Part shown: positions 52,880 through 61,352 of the stretch, piece after piece
How positions within the stretch are numbered: position 1 is the stretch's first letter
Layout of the letters: each line of letters starts with the position of its first letter
DNA from: Mycobacterium saskatchewanense
GTDB taxonomy: Bacteria > Actinomycetota > Actinomycetes > Mycobacteriales > Mycobacteriaceae
Length of the DNA stretch: 64,000 nucleotides
NCBI RefSeq assembly: GCF_010729105.1
Contig: NZ_AP022573.1
Location: 5,456,001-5,520,000 of the forward strand
Reading direction: 5' to 3'
Notes under the pieces: generated by a model
The model's database searches: none
The model's input: the letters and a program-made list of their open reading frames with translations, nothing else
What the model was told of the DNA's origin: nothing
Translations under genes and position numbers: made by a program

Positions 52880-54418
52880 TTAACCACTCGCCGAAGCGCA
52901 CCGCTCCAGGCGGAATGTGCGCTTGAAGCCGGCCGGCTGCGTGGTCAGGGTCACCTCCACCGCGCCGGTGGGGGCGATGACGTAGCGTTCCTCGACGTCG
53001 GGTCCGTCTTTCCAGCGGCCGACCGGCTGCCGTTTCAGGTCCTCCCGATCGTAGAGGGCCGGGTCGAACGGGAAGAGGACGGGATCGTAGGGCGTCACGT
53101 CGCCGTCCGGGCGGCCGTTGACCAGCCGGCTGCATTCGACGAACCGGAAGTGCCCGATGTTGTGCGCCGCCCGGTAGGTCCGCTTGACCACCAGCGGCGT
53201 TCGCCCATCGGCGGGGAGCGCGGCGTCCTTGCTCACGATCGGGTCGAAGACGACACCGGCCCCGGCCTGCGCCTCGCGAAACACCCCGAAGTTCCGCGAA
53301 AACCGCTCGGACAGCGCGTAACCTGCTTCCTTGTCGAGGAACACCGCCAGGCCGATGGCCGTGGCCGCGAACGGGTGCGGTGAGCGTTTCACGCGCTTCT
53401 CGCCGAACGTCGTCCGCAGCATCCGGGACACCAGCGGGAAGCTCCCGGCCCCGCCGACCACGTAGATACCGGCTACCTCGGACCACGACACGTCCCGGCC
53501 GCCCGGCGTCGGTTCGCGCAGCACGCGATCCAGCAACGTCACGGTCCTGTCCACCAGCGGCGCACAGACGGCGTAGACGTCGTCGACGGCGCAGGAAAAC
53601 GGTGCCCGGTCGGCCCCGGCGACCCCGGTCAGGTCCACCAGGAAGCGCCGCGTCTGCGGCCCCACCGCCTCCTTGCGGGCCGCGCACTCCTCTTTCAGCA
53701 GGTCCCGCGCGGCGGGATCCAGGTCGTGCAGACCCGACCGGGATGCGACGAGGTCGAGGATCGCCTCGTCGAAGTCGTCCCCGCCGAGGCGCTGGACGCC
53801 CTCGCTGACGACCACCTCGTGCGCGTGGCCGGTCATCCTCAGCAGCGACGCGTCGAAGGTGCCCCCGCCGAGGTCGTATACGAGGACGTACTCGCGTTTG
53901 GCGGTGATGGTGTTGCGGTAGCGGTGGGCGTACTCGAGGCTCGCGGCCGAGGGCTCGTTGAGCAGCGCGGCGACGTGAAAACCCGCCGCCAGGAAGGCAT
54001 CCAGCGTCAGCAGGCGCTGGGCGCTGGAGGCGTTGGCCGGCACGCTGATCGCGGCCTCGACCTCTTCGCCCGGCGCCAGGCCGGCGTTCGAGCGGCGCGC
54101 CAGGTCACTTCTGAGGTGGGTCAGAAAGCCGGTGAGAAGGTCGCTCAGCCGATGGTCGCGGCCGGCGAGGTTCACCTGGGTCTGCGGGCCCGCGTCGTTG
54201 AGGAGGCGCTTGAACGATCTGAGCACCGACCACTGTGGGTCGTGGCGGACCGCGGCGGCGTCCGCGCCGAAGCGCAACTCGCCGGCGGCATTGGCGGCGA
54301 TGATCGAGGGCCACGCGTCCAGGCCTCCGAAGCCGTCGAAGGATACGACGGGATAGTTGCCGCGGTCGACGGCCGCGACGACGGTGTGGGTGGTGCCGAA
54401 GTCGATACCGACTCTCAT
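52880..54418 (-). CDS. Hsp70/DnaK-like ATPase
   Basis: 512 aa. The nucleotide-binding domain has GIDFGTTHTVVAAVDRG (phosphate-1), AAISVPANASSAQRLLTLDAF, LVYDLGGGTFDASLLRM (phosphate-2) and IYVVGGAGSFPLVSRML (adenosine). The C-terminal 130 residues do not resemble the canonical substrate-binding domain of DnaK (about 620 aa) and end FKRTFRLERCASASG. It is thus a shortened, DnaJ/GrpE-unlinked Hsp70 relative. It is divergent from a SpoIIAA-like gene and upstream of a nitroreductase and ppk2. Confidence 0.88.
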   Translation of the reverse strand: MRVGIDFGTTHTVVAAVDRGNYPVVSFDGFGGLDAWPSIIAANAAGELRFGADAAAVRHDPQWSVLRSFKRLLNDAGPQTQVNLAGRDHRLSDLLTGFLTHLRSDLARRSNAGLAPGEEVEAAISVPANASSAQRLLTLDAFLAAGFHVAALLNEPSAASLEYAHRYRNTITAKREYVLVYDLGGGTFDASLLRMTGHAHEVVVSEGVQRLGGDDFDEAILDLVASRSGLHDLDPAARDLLKEECAARKEAVGPQTRRFLVDLTGVAGADRAPFSCAVDDVYAVCAPLVDRTVTLLDRVLREPTPGGRDVSWSEVAGIYVVGGAGSFPLVSRMLRTTFGEKRVKRSPHPFAATAIGLAVFLDKEAGYALSERFSRNFGVFREAQAGAGVVFDPIVSKDAALPADGRTPLVVKRTYRAAHNIGHFRFVECSRLVNGRPDGDVTPYDPVLFPFDPALYDREDLKRQPVGRWKDGPDVEERYVIAPTGAVEVTLTTQPAGFKRTFRLERCASASG

Positions 54419-54519
54419 CGCGCAATCTTAGGACCGCGCCGGGCTCTTGGAACAAGCTTTTCCCCCGGCGCGCCGCGGGGGCGGAGGCGCCCCGGTCTGA
54501 CGACCTCCGGTCGTATCGT

Positions 54520-54539
54520 CCGGGGACTTTGGCCCCTAG
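54520..54539. promoter_or_regulatory. DosR-like box GGGACTTTGGCCCC
   Basis: The core GGGACTTTgGcCCC keeps the GGGACTTT and CCC elements of the DosR consensus (GGGACT-WWA-GTCCC), with two inner changes. It lies 67 bp upstream of the SpoIIAA-like GTG and 102 bp upstream of the Hsp70 ATG, in the shared promoter region. This suggests that both transcripts respond to hypoxia or nitric oxide. Confirmation needs a matrix score. Confidence 0.5.
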
Positions 54540-54606
54540 GCCGCCGTGCTCGACGAGGAGACGATGACCATAGCGGAAATGGATTTCTTGTCTTTCGGGA
54601 GGCTTC

Positions 54607-55002
54607 GTGATCGAAATGCTTGCCGGCTTCCCCGACGACGTTGCCGCATTCGCTTTTCATGGGCACATCACGAAAGCCGATTACGACACGGTGTTGATAC
54701 CGGGTTTCGAAGACCGGCTGAGTCGCCACCGAAAGCTGCGGTTGTATTGCGAAATCTCGCCCGATTTGGCGGGTCTCGGGCCGGGTGCCGTGTGGGCCGA
54801 TTCGAAGTTCGGTGTGGACCATTACTTCGATTGGGACCGCTGCGCGATCGTCAGCGACGTGCCGTGGGTGAAGCACGTGGCCAAACTCAGCGAACTTTTC
54901 GGGTTCCTGTGGCCCGGGAAGTACCGCACGTTCACCGAGGCCCAAGCCGACGAAGCGCGCCGATGGATCACGGAGGCCGACGGCAGCCGCGGGGCCGCAT
55001 GA
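54607..55002 (+). CDS. SpoIIAA-like (STAS-fold) protein
   Basis: 131 aa, GTG 54607 with GGGAGG 4 bp upstream. The pattern VAAFAFHGHITKADYDTVLIPGFEDRL, LRLYCEISPDLAGLG, RCAIVSDVPWVKHVAKLSELF and YRTFTEAQADEARRWI is that of the SpoIIAA-like/DUF3478 group with a STAS fold and no known reaction. Such small proteins are found near stress genes. The stop overlaps the ATG of the CAP-domain gene. Confidence 0.78.
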   Translation: MIEMLAGFPDDVAAFAFHGHITKADYDTVLIPGFEDRLSRHRKLRLYCEISPDLAGLGPGAVWADSKFGVDHYFDWDRCAIVSDVPWVKHVAKLSELFGFLWPGKYRTFTEAQADEARRWITEADGSRGAA

Positions 55003-55508
55003 GATTACGCGATGTCATCTGCGGTCGCGGCGCCTCGGTAGTCGTCGTTCTCGTCGTTGCGGCGGCCGGCCGCTCTGCACCGGCGAACGCGGACAACAAG
55101 CGGCTCAACGACGGTGTCGTCGCGAACGTCTACACCATCCAGCACAACGCCGGATGCACGAACGACGTGCGGATCAACCCGCAGCTGCAGCTGGCGGCGC
55201 AGTGGCACACCGACGATGTGCTCGCCAACCGAGCGCTCGACGGCGACGTCGGCTCCGACGGCTCGACACCACAGGACCGCGCGACCGCCGCGGGCTACCG
55301 CGGCACCGTCGCCGAGACGGTCGCAATCAATCCCGCGCTCGCGATCAGTGGCCTCGAGGTCATCAACCAGTGGTATGCCAACCCCGGCTACCTCGCGATC
55401 ATGCGGGACTGCGCCCACGCCCAGATGGGCGTGTGGTCGGAAAACAGCCTGGACCGCAGTGTGGTCGTCGCCGTGTACGGCGCTCCCGCTAATCGGCCAC
55501 CGAGATGA
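54999..55508 (+). CDS. Secreted CAP (SCP/PR-1) domain protein
   Basis: 169 aa from ATG 54999, overlapping the previous stop (ATGA). Signal peptide VICGRGASVVVVLVVAAAGRSAPANA. The CAP domain keeps VYTIQHNAGCTNDVRINPQLQLAAQWHTDDV, an LDGDVGSDGSTPQDRATAAGYR loop (usual position of the His/Glu site) and MRDCAHAQMGVWSENSLDRSVVVAVYG. Two cysteines likely pair. Mycobacterial CAP proteins are exported and bind lipids or cell-wall ligands. It precedes a DUF732 protein in an overlapping chain. Confidence 0.88.
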   Translation: MRLRDVICGRGASVVVVLVVAAAGRSAPANADNKRLNDGVVANVYTIQHNAGCTNDVRINPQLQLAAQWHTDDVLANRALDGDVGSDGSTPQDRATAAGYRGTVAETVAINPALAISGLEVINQWYANPGYLAIMRDCAHAQMGVWSENSLDRSVVVAVYGAPANRPPR

Positions 55509-55873
55509 CCCGGCATGGGGCGCTGCGCACACTGCTGACGACGGCGACCGCAGCGTCGACGGGTGCCCTGCTGTGGATGGACCCGCCCGCCGCGCGGGCC
55601 GACGCGGTGGCCTACCTCGTCAATGTGACGGCGCGCCCGGGCTATAACTTCCCCAGCGCCGAGGCCGCGTTGGCGTACGGGAACGGCATCTGCACAAAGG
55701 TGCGCGCCGGTGAGCGCTACCCGCAGCTGATGGCAGACGTCAAGACCGACTTCGGCACCACCGACGAGTATCAGGCGTCATATCTGATCGGCCAAGCGGT
55801 GGGGGAGCTATGCCCCGCACAGATCTGGCCGTTGCGGCAATCTGCCGCCGGGTATGTGCCGACGGGGTGGTGA
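55505..55873 (+). CDS. DUF732-containing secreted protein
   Basis: 122 aa from ATG 55505, overlapping the CAP stop. A signal peptide (about residues 1-33, ending ARADA) precedes ARPGYNFPSAEAALAYGNGICTKVRAGERYPQLMADV and AVGELCPAQIWPL, the DUF732 layout with two cysteines. Its function is unknown. The YrbEA gene starts about 106 bp downstream, so the secreted pair may be transcribed with the mce operon or separately. Confidence 0.85.
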   Translation: MTRHGALRTLLTTATAASTGALLWMDPPAARADAVAYLVNVTARPGYNFPSAEAALAYGNGICTKVRAGERYPQLMADVKTDFGTTDEYQASYLIGQAVGELCPAQIWPLRQSAAGYVPTGW

Positions 55874-55979
55874 GTGCAGTGACAGCACGAATCAAAGTTG
55901 GTCGGCCACCCCGTCGCGAATGTCGATCAGCCGAAACCGAATTCGTTCATCGGCGGCGAGAGGCGCGGAGGGGTTCGCG

Positions 55980-56747
55980 ATGATGCCCGCGGAGTCGGTC
56001 ACCAAGCCGCTGCGCTCGCTCGGCGATTTCTTCGCCATGTCGCTCGACACGTTCGTCGCGATGGTCAAGCTGCCTTTCCCGTGGCGCGAATTTCTCCTGC
56101 AGACGTGGTTCGTGGCGCGGGTTTCCATCATCCCGACGCTGTTGCTGACGATCCCGTTCACCGTGCTCGTCGTGTTCACCATGAACATCCTCCTGGTCGA
56201 ATTCGGGGCGGCCGACTTCTCCGGCACCGGCGCCGCGACCGCCTCGGTTACCCAGATCGGGCCGGTCGTGACCGTGCTCGTCGTCGCCGGCACCGGGGCA
56301 ACCGCCATGTGTGCCGACCTGGGCGCTCGCGCCATCCACGATGAACTCGATGCGTTGCGGGTGCTCGGGGTCGATCCGGTCCGCCGGCTGGCGGCGCCGC
56401 GGGTGTTGGCGGCCACGGTCGTCGCGGTATCCCTGGTGTCGCTGGTGACGCTCGTGGGCCTGGCCGGGTCGTTCTTCTTCTCGGTCTTCGTCCAGCACGT
56501 CACGCCCGGCGCGTTCGCGGCGGGCCTGACGCTGCTGACGCACCTGCCCGACCTCATCCTCGGCCTGGTCAAGGGGGCGCTGTTCGGCATGGCGGCCGCC
56601 TTGATCGCCTGCTACAAGGGCATCTCCGTCGGTGGGGGCCCGCAAGGCGTCGGCAATGCCGTCAACGAGACCGTCGTCTACTCGTTCATCGCGCTGTTCG
56701 TGATCAACATCGTCGCGACCGCGGTCTACTACACGGGTCCGCAATGA
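55980..56747 (+). CDS. YrbEA-type MlaE permease of an mce operon
   Basis: 255 aa from ATG 55980 (GGAGGGG upstream; ATG 55983 is also possible). Membrane segments FVARVSIIPTLLLTIPFTVLVVFTM, VVTVLVVAGTGATAMCADLGARAI, VLAATVVAVSLVSLVTLVGLAG and VYSFIALFVINIVATAVYY define the MlaE/YrbE permease, which carries lipids across the inner membrane with an MceG-type ATPase encoded elsewhere. The EXXDALRVLGVDPVRRL cytoplasmic loop (EF loop) contacts the ATPase. The stop overlaps YrbEB (ATGA). Confidence 0.94.
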   Translation: MMPAESVTKPLRSLGDFFAMSLDTFVAMVKLPFPWREFLLQTWFVARVSIIPTLLLTIPFTVLVVFTMNILLVEFGAADFSGTGAATASVTQIGPVVTVLVVAGTGATAMCADLGARAIHDELDALRVLGVDPVRRLAAPRVLAATVVAVSLVSLVTLVGLAGSFFFSVFVQHVTPGAFAAGLTLLTHLPDLILGLVKGALFGMAAALIACYKGISVGGGPQGVGNAVNETVVYSFIALFVINIVATAVYYTGPQ

Positions 56748-57601
56748 GCGCCGACGGCGCGGCGCAGCCGCGATTCGCGTGGCTGCCGCACCTGGCCGGC
56801 GGCGTTGCGGCCCGCTGGAACAGTGTCGGCGGGCAGGTCAAGTTCTATGCGATGACGGCTACCGAGATGCGGACCGCCTTTGTCCGGTACGGCAAGGAAA
56901 TAATCCGCCTGATCGCCCAGATGAGCCTGGGCACCGGCGCGCTGGCGGTGATCGGCGGCACGGTGGTGATCGTCGGCTTCCTCACGCTGTCGACCGGTGC
57001 GGTCATCGCGGTCCAGGGCTACAACCAGCTGTCGGGCATCGGGGTCGAGGCGATGACGGGATTCATCTCCGCCTACGTCAACGTGCGCATCATTTCGCCC
57101 GCCGTGGCCGGCGTCGGGCTGGCCGCGACGATCGGCGCGGGCGCCACCGCGCAACTGGGCGCGATGCGGATCGCCGACGAGATCGACGCGCTCGAGGTGA
57201 TGGCGGTCCGGTCGGTCGCCTACCTGGTCTCCACCCGGGTGGTGGCGGGAGTCGTGGTGGTCATTCCGCTGTACTGCGTGGCGGTGGTGTGTGCCTTCCA
57301 GGCGGCGCGGTTCGGCACGACGGGGATCTACGGCCAGTCAACGGGCGTGTACGACCACTACTTTCGCACGTTCCTCAATTCGACGGACCTGCTGTGGTCG
57401 TTCGTCACGGTCATCATCGCCGCGACCGCCATCATGCTCGTCCACACCTACTACGGCTACAACGCCTCGGGCGGGCCGGCCGGGGTCGGCCGGGCCGTCG
57501 GTCACTCGGTTCGTACGTCGCTGATCGTGTTGACGCTCATCGTGTTGGCCATCTCGCTTTCCGTGCACGGTCAATCCGGCCACTTCAATCTGTCGGGGTA
57601 G
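56744..57601 (+). CDS. YrbEB-type MlaE permease of an mce operon
   Basis: 285 aa. The N-terminal tail is longer than in YrbEA. LAVIGGTVVIVGFLTLSTGAVIAVQGYNQL, ISPAVAGVGLAATIGAGATAQLGAMRIADEIDALEVMAVRSVAYLVSTR (cytoplasmic coupling loop) and LIVLTLIVLAISLSVHG are the permease segments. It pairs with YrbEA to form the channel. Start ATG 56744 overlaps the YrbEA stop. The first MCE gene begins 6 bp after its stop. Confidence 0.94.
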   Translation: MSADGAAQPRFAWLPHLAGGVAARWNSVGGQVKFYAMTATEMRTAFVRYGKEIIRLIAQMSLGTGALAVIGGTVVIVGFLTLSTGAVIAVQGYNQLSGIGVEAMTGFISAYVNVRIISPAVAGVGLAATIGAGATAQLGAMRIADEIDALEVMAVRSVAYLVSTRVVAGVVVVIPLYCVAVVCAFQAARFGTTGIYGQSTGVYDHYFRTFLNSTDLLWSFVTVIIAATAIMLVHTYYGYNASGGPAGVGRAVGHSVRTSLIVLTLIVLAISLSVHGQSGHFNLSG

Positions 57602-57607
57602 GCGGAC

Positions 57608-59038
57608 ATGTCGGAATCGCGCTCGGAGGGCCTGCATCCCGCGTGGTGGACGCTCATCCTGGTCGTCGCCAGCGTCGGCGTCGTCGGGCTGACGTCCGCC
57701 CTGTTCTCCGGTTCGTTCAAGTCGTATGTGCCGGTGACGGTCACGTCGGACCGGGCCGGCCTCGTCATGGACCGCGGCGGCAGGGTCAAGATGCGCGGCG
57801 TGCAGGTGGGCCGGGTCGCCCAGGTCACCACCGGCAAGGACCGGGTGACGCTCCGGCTGGACCTCTATCCGGGCCAGGTGGGATTCATTCCGGCCAACGT
57901 GGGAGCGCGCATCCGCGCTACCACGTTCTTCAGCGCCAAATACGTCGACCTGGTCTACCCGAGCCGGCCCAGTCCGAAGCGCCTGGCCGCCGGGGCCGTC
58001 ATCGGGGTCGACAGCGTCGGCACCGAGGTGAACACCCTGTTCGCCACCCTTGTCGGCGTCCTCGACGAGATCGACCCGGCCAAGCTCCAGGGTGTGCTTT
58101 CCGCGCTGGCCGACGGCCTGCGCGGCCAGGGCGCCGCCCTCGGGACGGGCATCACCGACACCGTGGAGGTGCTGCGCGCGATCAATCCCCGCGCCGACAC
58201 CGTCCGCGCGGACATCCGGGCGGTCAAGGGCGCCGGCGACACCTATGGCGCTGCCGCGCAGGACATCCTGCGGGTGCTCGATGCCGCGAGCGTCACCGCC
58301 GGCACGGTCAGCGCCGACTCGCCCGCGCTGGACTCGCTGCTCTCCGGGGTCGTCGGCCTTTCGCGTAGTGGCATCGCACTCGTCGGGCCCAACAGGGACG
58401 ACCTCGTCCGGGCGGTGAATCTGCTCGATCCGACGACCAGCCTGCTGATGAAATACAACCCCGAGCTGACCTGCATGCTGGTCGGCGCCAAGACGGCGCT
58501 GGACACCGGGTGGCGGGACGCGATGGGTGGCGCCAACGGGTACTCGCTGATCGTCGACAGCACACCGTTATTCGGGCCGGACCAATACCGGTTTCCCCAG
58601 AACCTTCCGATCGTGGGCGCCAAGGGTGGTCCCGGCGGCCGGCCGGGTTGCGGGTCACTGCCGGACGTTGCCGCGAATTGGCCACTGCGCCAGTTGATCA
58701 CGGATACCGGCTGGGGGACGGGCCTGGACATCCGGCCCAACCCCGGCATCGCCTTCCCCGGATACGCCGACTACTTGCCCGTCACCCGGGGGATTCCAGA
58801 ACCGCCCAGCATCCGGTATCCCGGCGGCCCCGCGCCCGGGCCGATCCCGTACCCGGGCGCGCCTCCGTACGGTGCCCCGCAGTACGCCGCGGACGGGACA
58901 CCCCTGTACCCCGGACTGCCCCCGGCGCCACCGCCGGGCGCGCCACCCGAACCGGGGTCCCCGCCACCGGGATCCGAGCCGGCCGTGATCCCGGCCCCCG
59001 CACAGCTACAGCCCACCCCCGCGCCACCGCCGCCCTGA
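57608..59038 (+). CDS. MCE family protein A (first MCE gene)
   Basis: 476 aa. N-terminal membrane anchor WWTLILVVASVGVVGLTSALF, then the MCE domain: VPVTVTSDRAGLVMDRGGRVKMRGVQVGRV, then LYPGQVGFIPANVGARIRATTFFSAKYVDLVYP. A helical needle region follows (ADGLRGQGAALGTGITDTVEVLRAINPRADTVRADI) and a Pro-rich tail begins around residue 400 with many Pro-Tyr and Pro-Gly repeats, possibly wall-spanning. MCE proteins form hexameric tubes carrying lipids from the cell wall to the YrbE permease. Confidence 0.94.
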   Translation: MSESRSEGLHPAWWTLILVVASVGVVGLTSALFSGSFKSYVPVTVTSDRAGLVMDRGGRVKMRGVQVGRVAQVTTGKDRVTLRLDLYPGQVGFIPANVGARIRATTFFSAKYVDLVYPSRPSPKRLAAGAVIGVDSVGTEVNTLFATLVGVLDEIDPAKLQGVLSALADGLRGQGAALGTGITDTVEVLRAINPRADTVRADIRAVKGAGDTYGAAAQDILRVLDAASVTAGTVSADSPALDSLLSGVVGLSRSGIALVGPNRDDLVRAVNLLDPTTSLLMKYNPELTCMLVGAKTALDTGWRDAMGGANGYSLIVDSTPLFGPDQYRFPQNLPIVGAKGGPGGRPGCGSLPDVAANWPLRQLITDTGWGTGLDIRPNPGIAFPGYADYLPVTRGIPEPPSIRYPGGPAPGPIPYPGAPPYGAPQYAADGTPLYPGLPPAPPPGAPPEPGSPPPGSEPAVIPAPAQLQPTPAPPPP

Positions 59039-59070
59039 CGAGCCACCGACCCACGCGACCAGGAGTCACC

Positions 59071-60099
59071 ATGAGGGAGAACCTGCCCGGCGCCATCTGG
59101 CGCCTGGCCGTCTTCATGGTGGTGTGCACCCTCGGCCTGATCGCCATGCTGGCGATCTTCGCCCAACTGCGGTTCGGCAACGAGCTGCCGTACAAGGCGC
59201 GGTTCAGCAACGTGTCCGGGCTCGAGGCCGGCAACTTCGTCCGCATCGCGGGCGTCGAGGTCGGCAAGGTGAACAAGATCTCGATCCAGGACGACGGCAC
59301 GGCCGTCGTCGACTTCAGCGCCGACAACACCGTCGTGTTGACCGAGGGCAGCAAGGCGGTCATCCGCTACCAGAACCTGATCGGCGGGCGTTACCTGGCG
59401 CTGCAAGACGGCGCCGGGGGCACCAGGCAAGTGCGGCCGGGCGACACCATTCCGCTATCCCGGACCTCGCCCGCGCTGGACCTGGACGCACTCATCGGCG
59501 GGTTCCGGCCGTTGTTTCATGCGTTGGACCCCAACCAGATCAACGCGTTGTCCGGCGAGCTGATCAAGGCGTTCCAGGGCGAGGGCGCCACCATCGGCTC
59601 CGTCCTGGCGCGCACCGCCGCGCTGACCAACACGCTCGCGGACCGGGATCGGTTGATCGGGCAGGTCATCGTCAATCTCAACACCGTGCTCGGCTCGCTC
59701 GGGGACCAGAGCACCCAGTTCGCCAAGAGCGTCGATTCGCTGGCCCAGCTGCTGGCCACGCTGGCCGACCGCAAGCGGGACATCGCCAACGGGCTCGCCT
59801 ACGCCAACGCCGCGGCCGGCTCCATCGCCGACCTCCTCGCGAAAGGCCGTGCGCCGCTCGCGAAGATCCTCCACGAGGGTGACCGCGCCGGCGACCTCAT
59901 CCTGGCCGACCGCGACTACTTCGACGACTTCCTCAACACCCTGCCGGACGCCTACCAGATGCTGAACCGGCAGGGCCTCTACGGCGACTTCTTCAGCTTC
60001 TACCTGTGTGAATTGCTGTTCAAGGTGAATGGCAAAGGCGGGCAACCGGTTTACGTCAAGGTGATCGGGCAGCCCTCGGGGAGGTGCACGCCGCGATGA
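59071..60099 (+). CDS. MCE family protein B
   Basis: 342 aa from ATG 59071 with AGGAG 9 bp upstream; the longer open frame to 58510 overlaps gene A and is rejected. Anchor IWRLAVFMVVCTLGLIAMLAIFAQL; MCE domain RFSNVSGLEAGNFVRIAGVEVGKVNKISIQ and RYQNLIGGRYLALQDG; then a coiled-coil helix with LIGQVIVNLNTVLGSLGDQSTQFAKSVDSLAQLLATLADRKRDIA. It is the second subunit of the hexamer. The stop overlaps the gene C start. Confidence 0.94.
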   Translation: MRENLPGAIWRLAVFMVVCTLGLIAMLAIFAQLRFGNELPYKARFSNVSGLEAGNFVRIAGVEVGKVNKISIQDDGTAVVDFSADNTVVLTEGSKAVIRYQNLIGGRYLALQDGAGGTRQVRPGDTIPLSRTSPALDLDALIGGFRPLFHALDPNQINALSGELIKAFQGEGATIGSVLARTAALTNTLADRDRLIGQVIVNLNTVLGSLGDQSTQFAKSVDSLAQLLATLADRKRDIANGLAYANAAAGSIADLLAKGRAPLAKILHEGDRAGDLILADRDYFDDFLNTLPDAYQMLNRQGLYGDFFSFYLCELLFKVNGKGGQPVYVKVIGQPSGRCTPR

Positions 60100-61352
60100 A
60101 GTATTTCGCCGAACGCAACCCGCTTATCGTCGGCGCGATCGGTGTCGTGGTGGTCGGCGGGGTGGTGGCGGCGTCGCTGACCTACAGCAAGCTGCCGTTC
60201 TTCACATCGGAAAGACAGTACTCGGCGTATTTCGCCGACGCCGGCGGCCTGTTGACCGGTGCCGCCGTGCAGGTTTCGGGTTACAAGGCGGGCACGGTGA
60301 ACACCATTGAGCTCGACGGACCGCGGGTGCTGGTGAAGTTCGGGGTCGACAAGCACATCCGGCTCGGGGATCGGACCGAGGCGTCGATCAAGACGAAGAG
60401 CCTGCTGGGCGCCAAGATCCTCGAGGTCACCGCCCGCGGCGACGGCCGGCTGCCCGGCCCGATCCCACTCGGGCGCACGCACTCGCCCTATCAGCTTCCC
60501 GACGCGCTCGGTGACCTCGGGGCCGCCATCAGCGGCCTGGACACCAACCGGTTGTCCGAATCCCTGGCCGTGCTGGCGGACACCTTTTCCGACACCCCGG
60601 CCGACCTGAGGATCGCGGTGGCCGGCGTCGCGCGGTTTTCGCAGACCTTGAGTGACCGGGACACGCAACTGCGAAACCTGTTGAGCAACGCCAATAAAGC
60701 GACCGCGGTGCTGGCCGAGCGCAGCGACCAGATAGCCCGATTGGTCAGCGACAGCAACGCGCTGCTCGTGCAATTGCAGGGCCAGAGCGGCGCGCTGGAC
60801 CAGATCTCCGGCAACATCGAGGCGGTGAGCCGGCAGATCAAGGGGCTCATCGCCGACAACCGGCAAACCCTCAAACCGACACTCGACAAGCTCGACGAGG
60901 TCCTGGCGATAGTCGACAACCGCAAGGAGCGCCTGCGACAGGCGATCAAGAAGTTCGACGACTACGCGCTGTCCCTCGGCGAATCGATGTCCGCGGGACC
61001 GTGGTTCAACTTCTACATCGCCAACCTGATCCCCGGGCAGTTCATCCAGCCCTTCGTCGACGCCGCGTTCTCCGACCTGGGTCTGGACCCGAACGTGCTA
61101 CTGCCGTCGCAACTCACCGACCCGCAGGTCGGTCAGCCGGGAACGCCGGCACTGCCCGTGCCGTTCCCCCGTACCGGTCAGGGCGGCGAGCCGCGGCTGA
61201 ACCTCCCGGACGCGATCACCGGCAAGCCGGGTGACCCCCGCTACCCGTACCGCGAGCCGCCCCCCGCACCGCCGCCGGGCGGCCCGCCCCCGGGACCGCC
61301 GCCGCTGCCCGCCGCGCAGCCGGCACCCGCGCCCGAGGGCGGCGAAAGGTGA
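60096..61352 (+). CDS. MCE family protein C
   Basis: 418 aa from ATG 60096, overlapping the previous stop. Anchor PLIVGAIGVVVVGGVVAASL; MCE domain YFADAGGLLTGAAVQVSGYKAGTVNTIEL and LLGAKILEVTARG; coiled coil SNANKATAVLAERSDQIARLVSDSNALLVQLQ and IEAVSRQIKGLIADNRQTLKPTLDKLDEVL; a Pro-rich tail (PPAPPPGGPPPGPPPLP) that may cross the cell-wall layer. The next start overlaps its stop as GTGA. Confidence 0.94.
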   Translation: MKYFAERNPLIVGAIGVVVVGGVVAASLTYSKLPFFTSERQYSAYFADAGGLLTGAAVQVSGYKAGTVNTIELDGPRVLVKFGVDKHIRLGDRTEASIKTKSLLGAKILEVTARGDGRLPGPIPLGRTHSPYQLPDALGDLGAAISGLDTNRLSESLAVLADTFSDTPADLRIAVAGVARFSQTLSDRDTQLRNLLSNANKATAVLAERSDQIARLVSDSNALLVQLQGQSGALDQISGNIEAVSRQIKGLIADNRQTLKPTLDKLDEVLAIVDNRKERLRQAIKKFDDYALSLGESMSAGPWFNFYIANLIPGQFIQPFVDAAFSDLGLDPNVLLPSQLTDPQVGQPGTPALPVPFPRTGQGGEPRLNLPDAITGKPGDPRYPYREPPPAPPPGGPPPGPPPLPAAQPAPAPEGGER

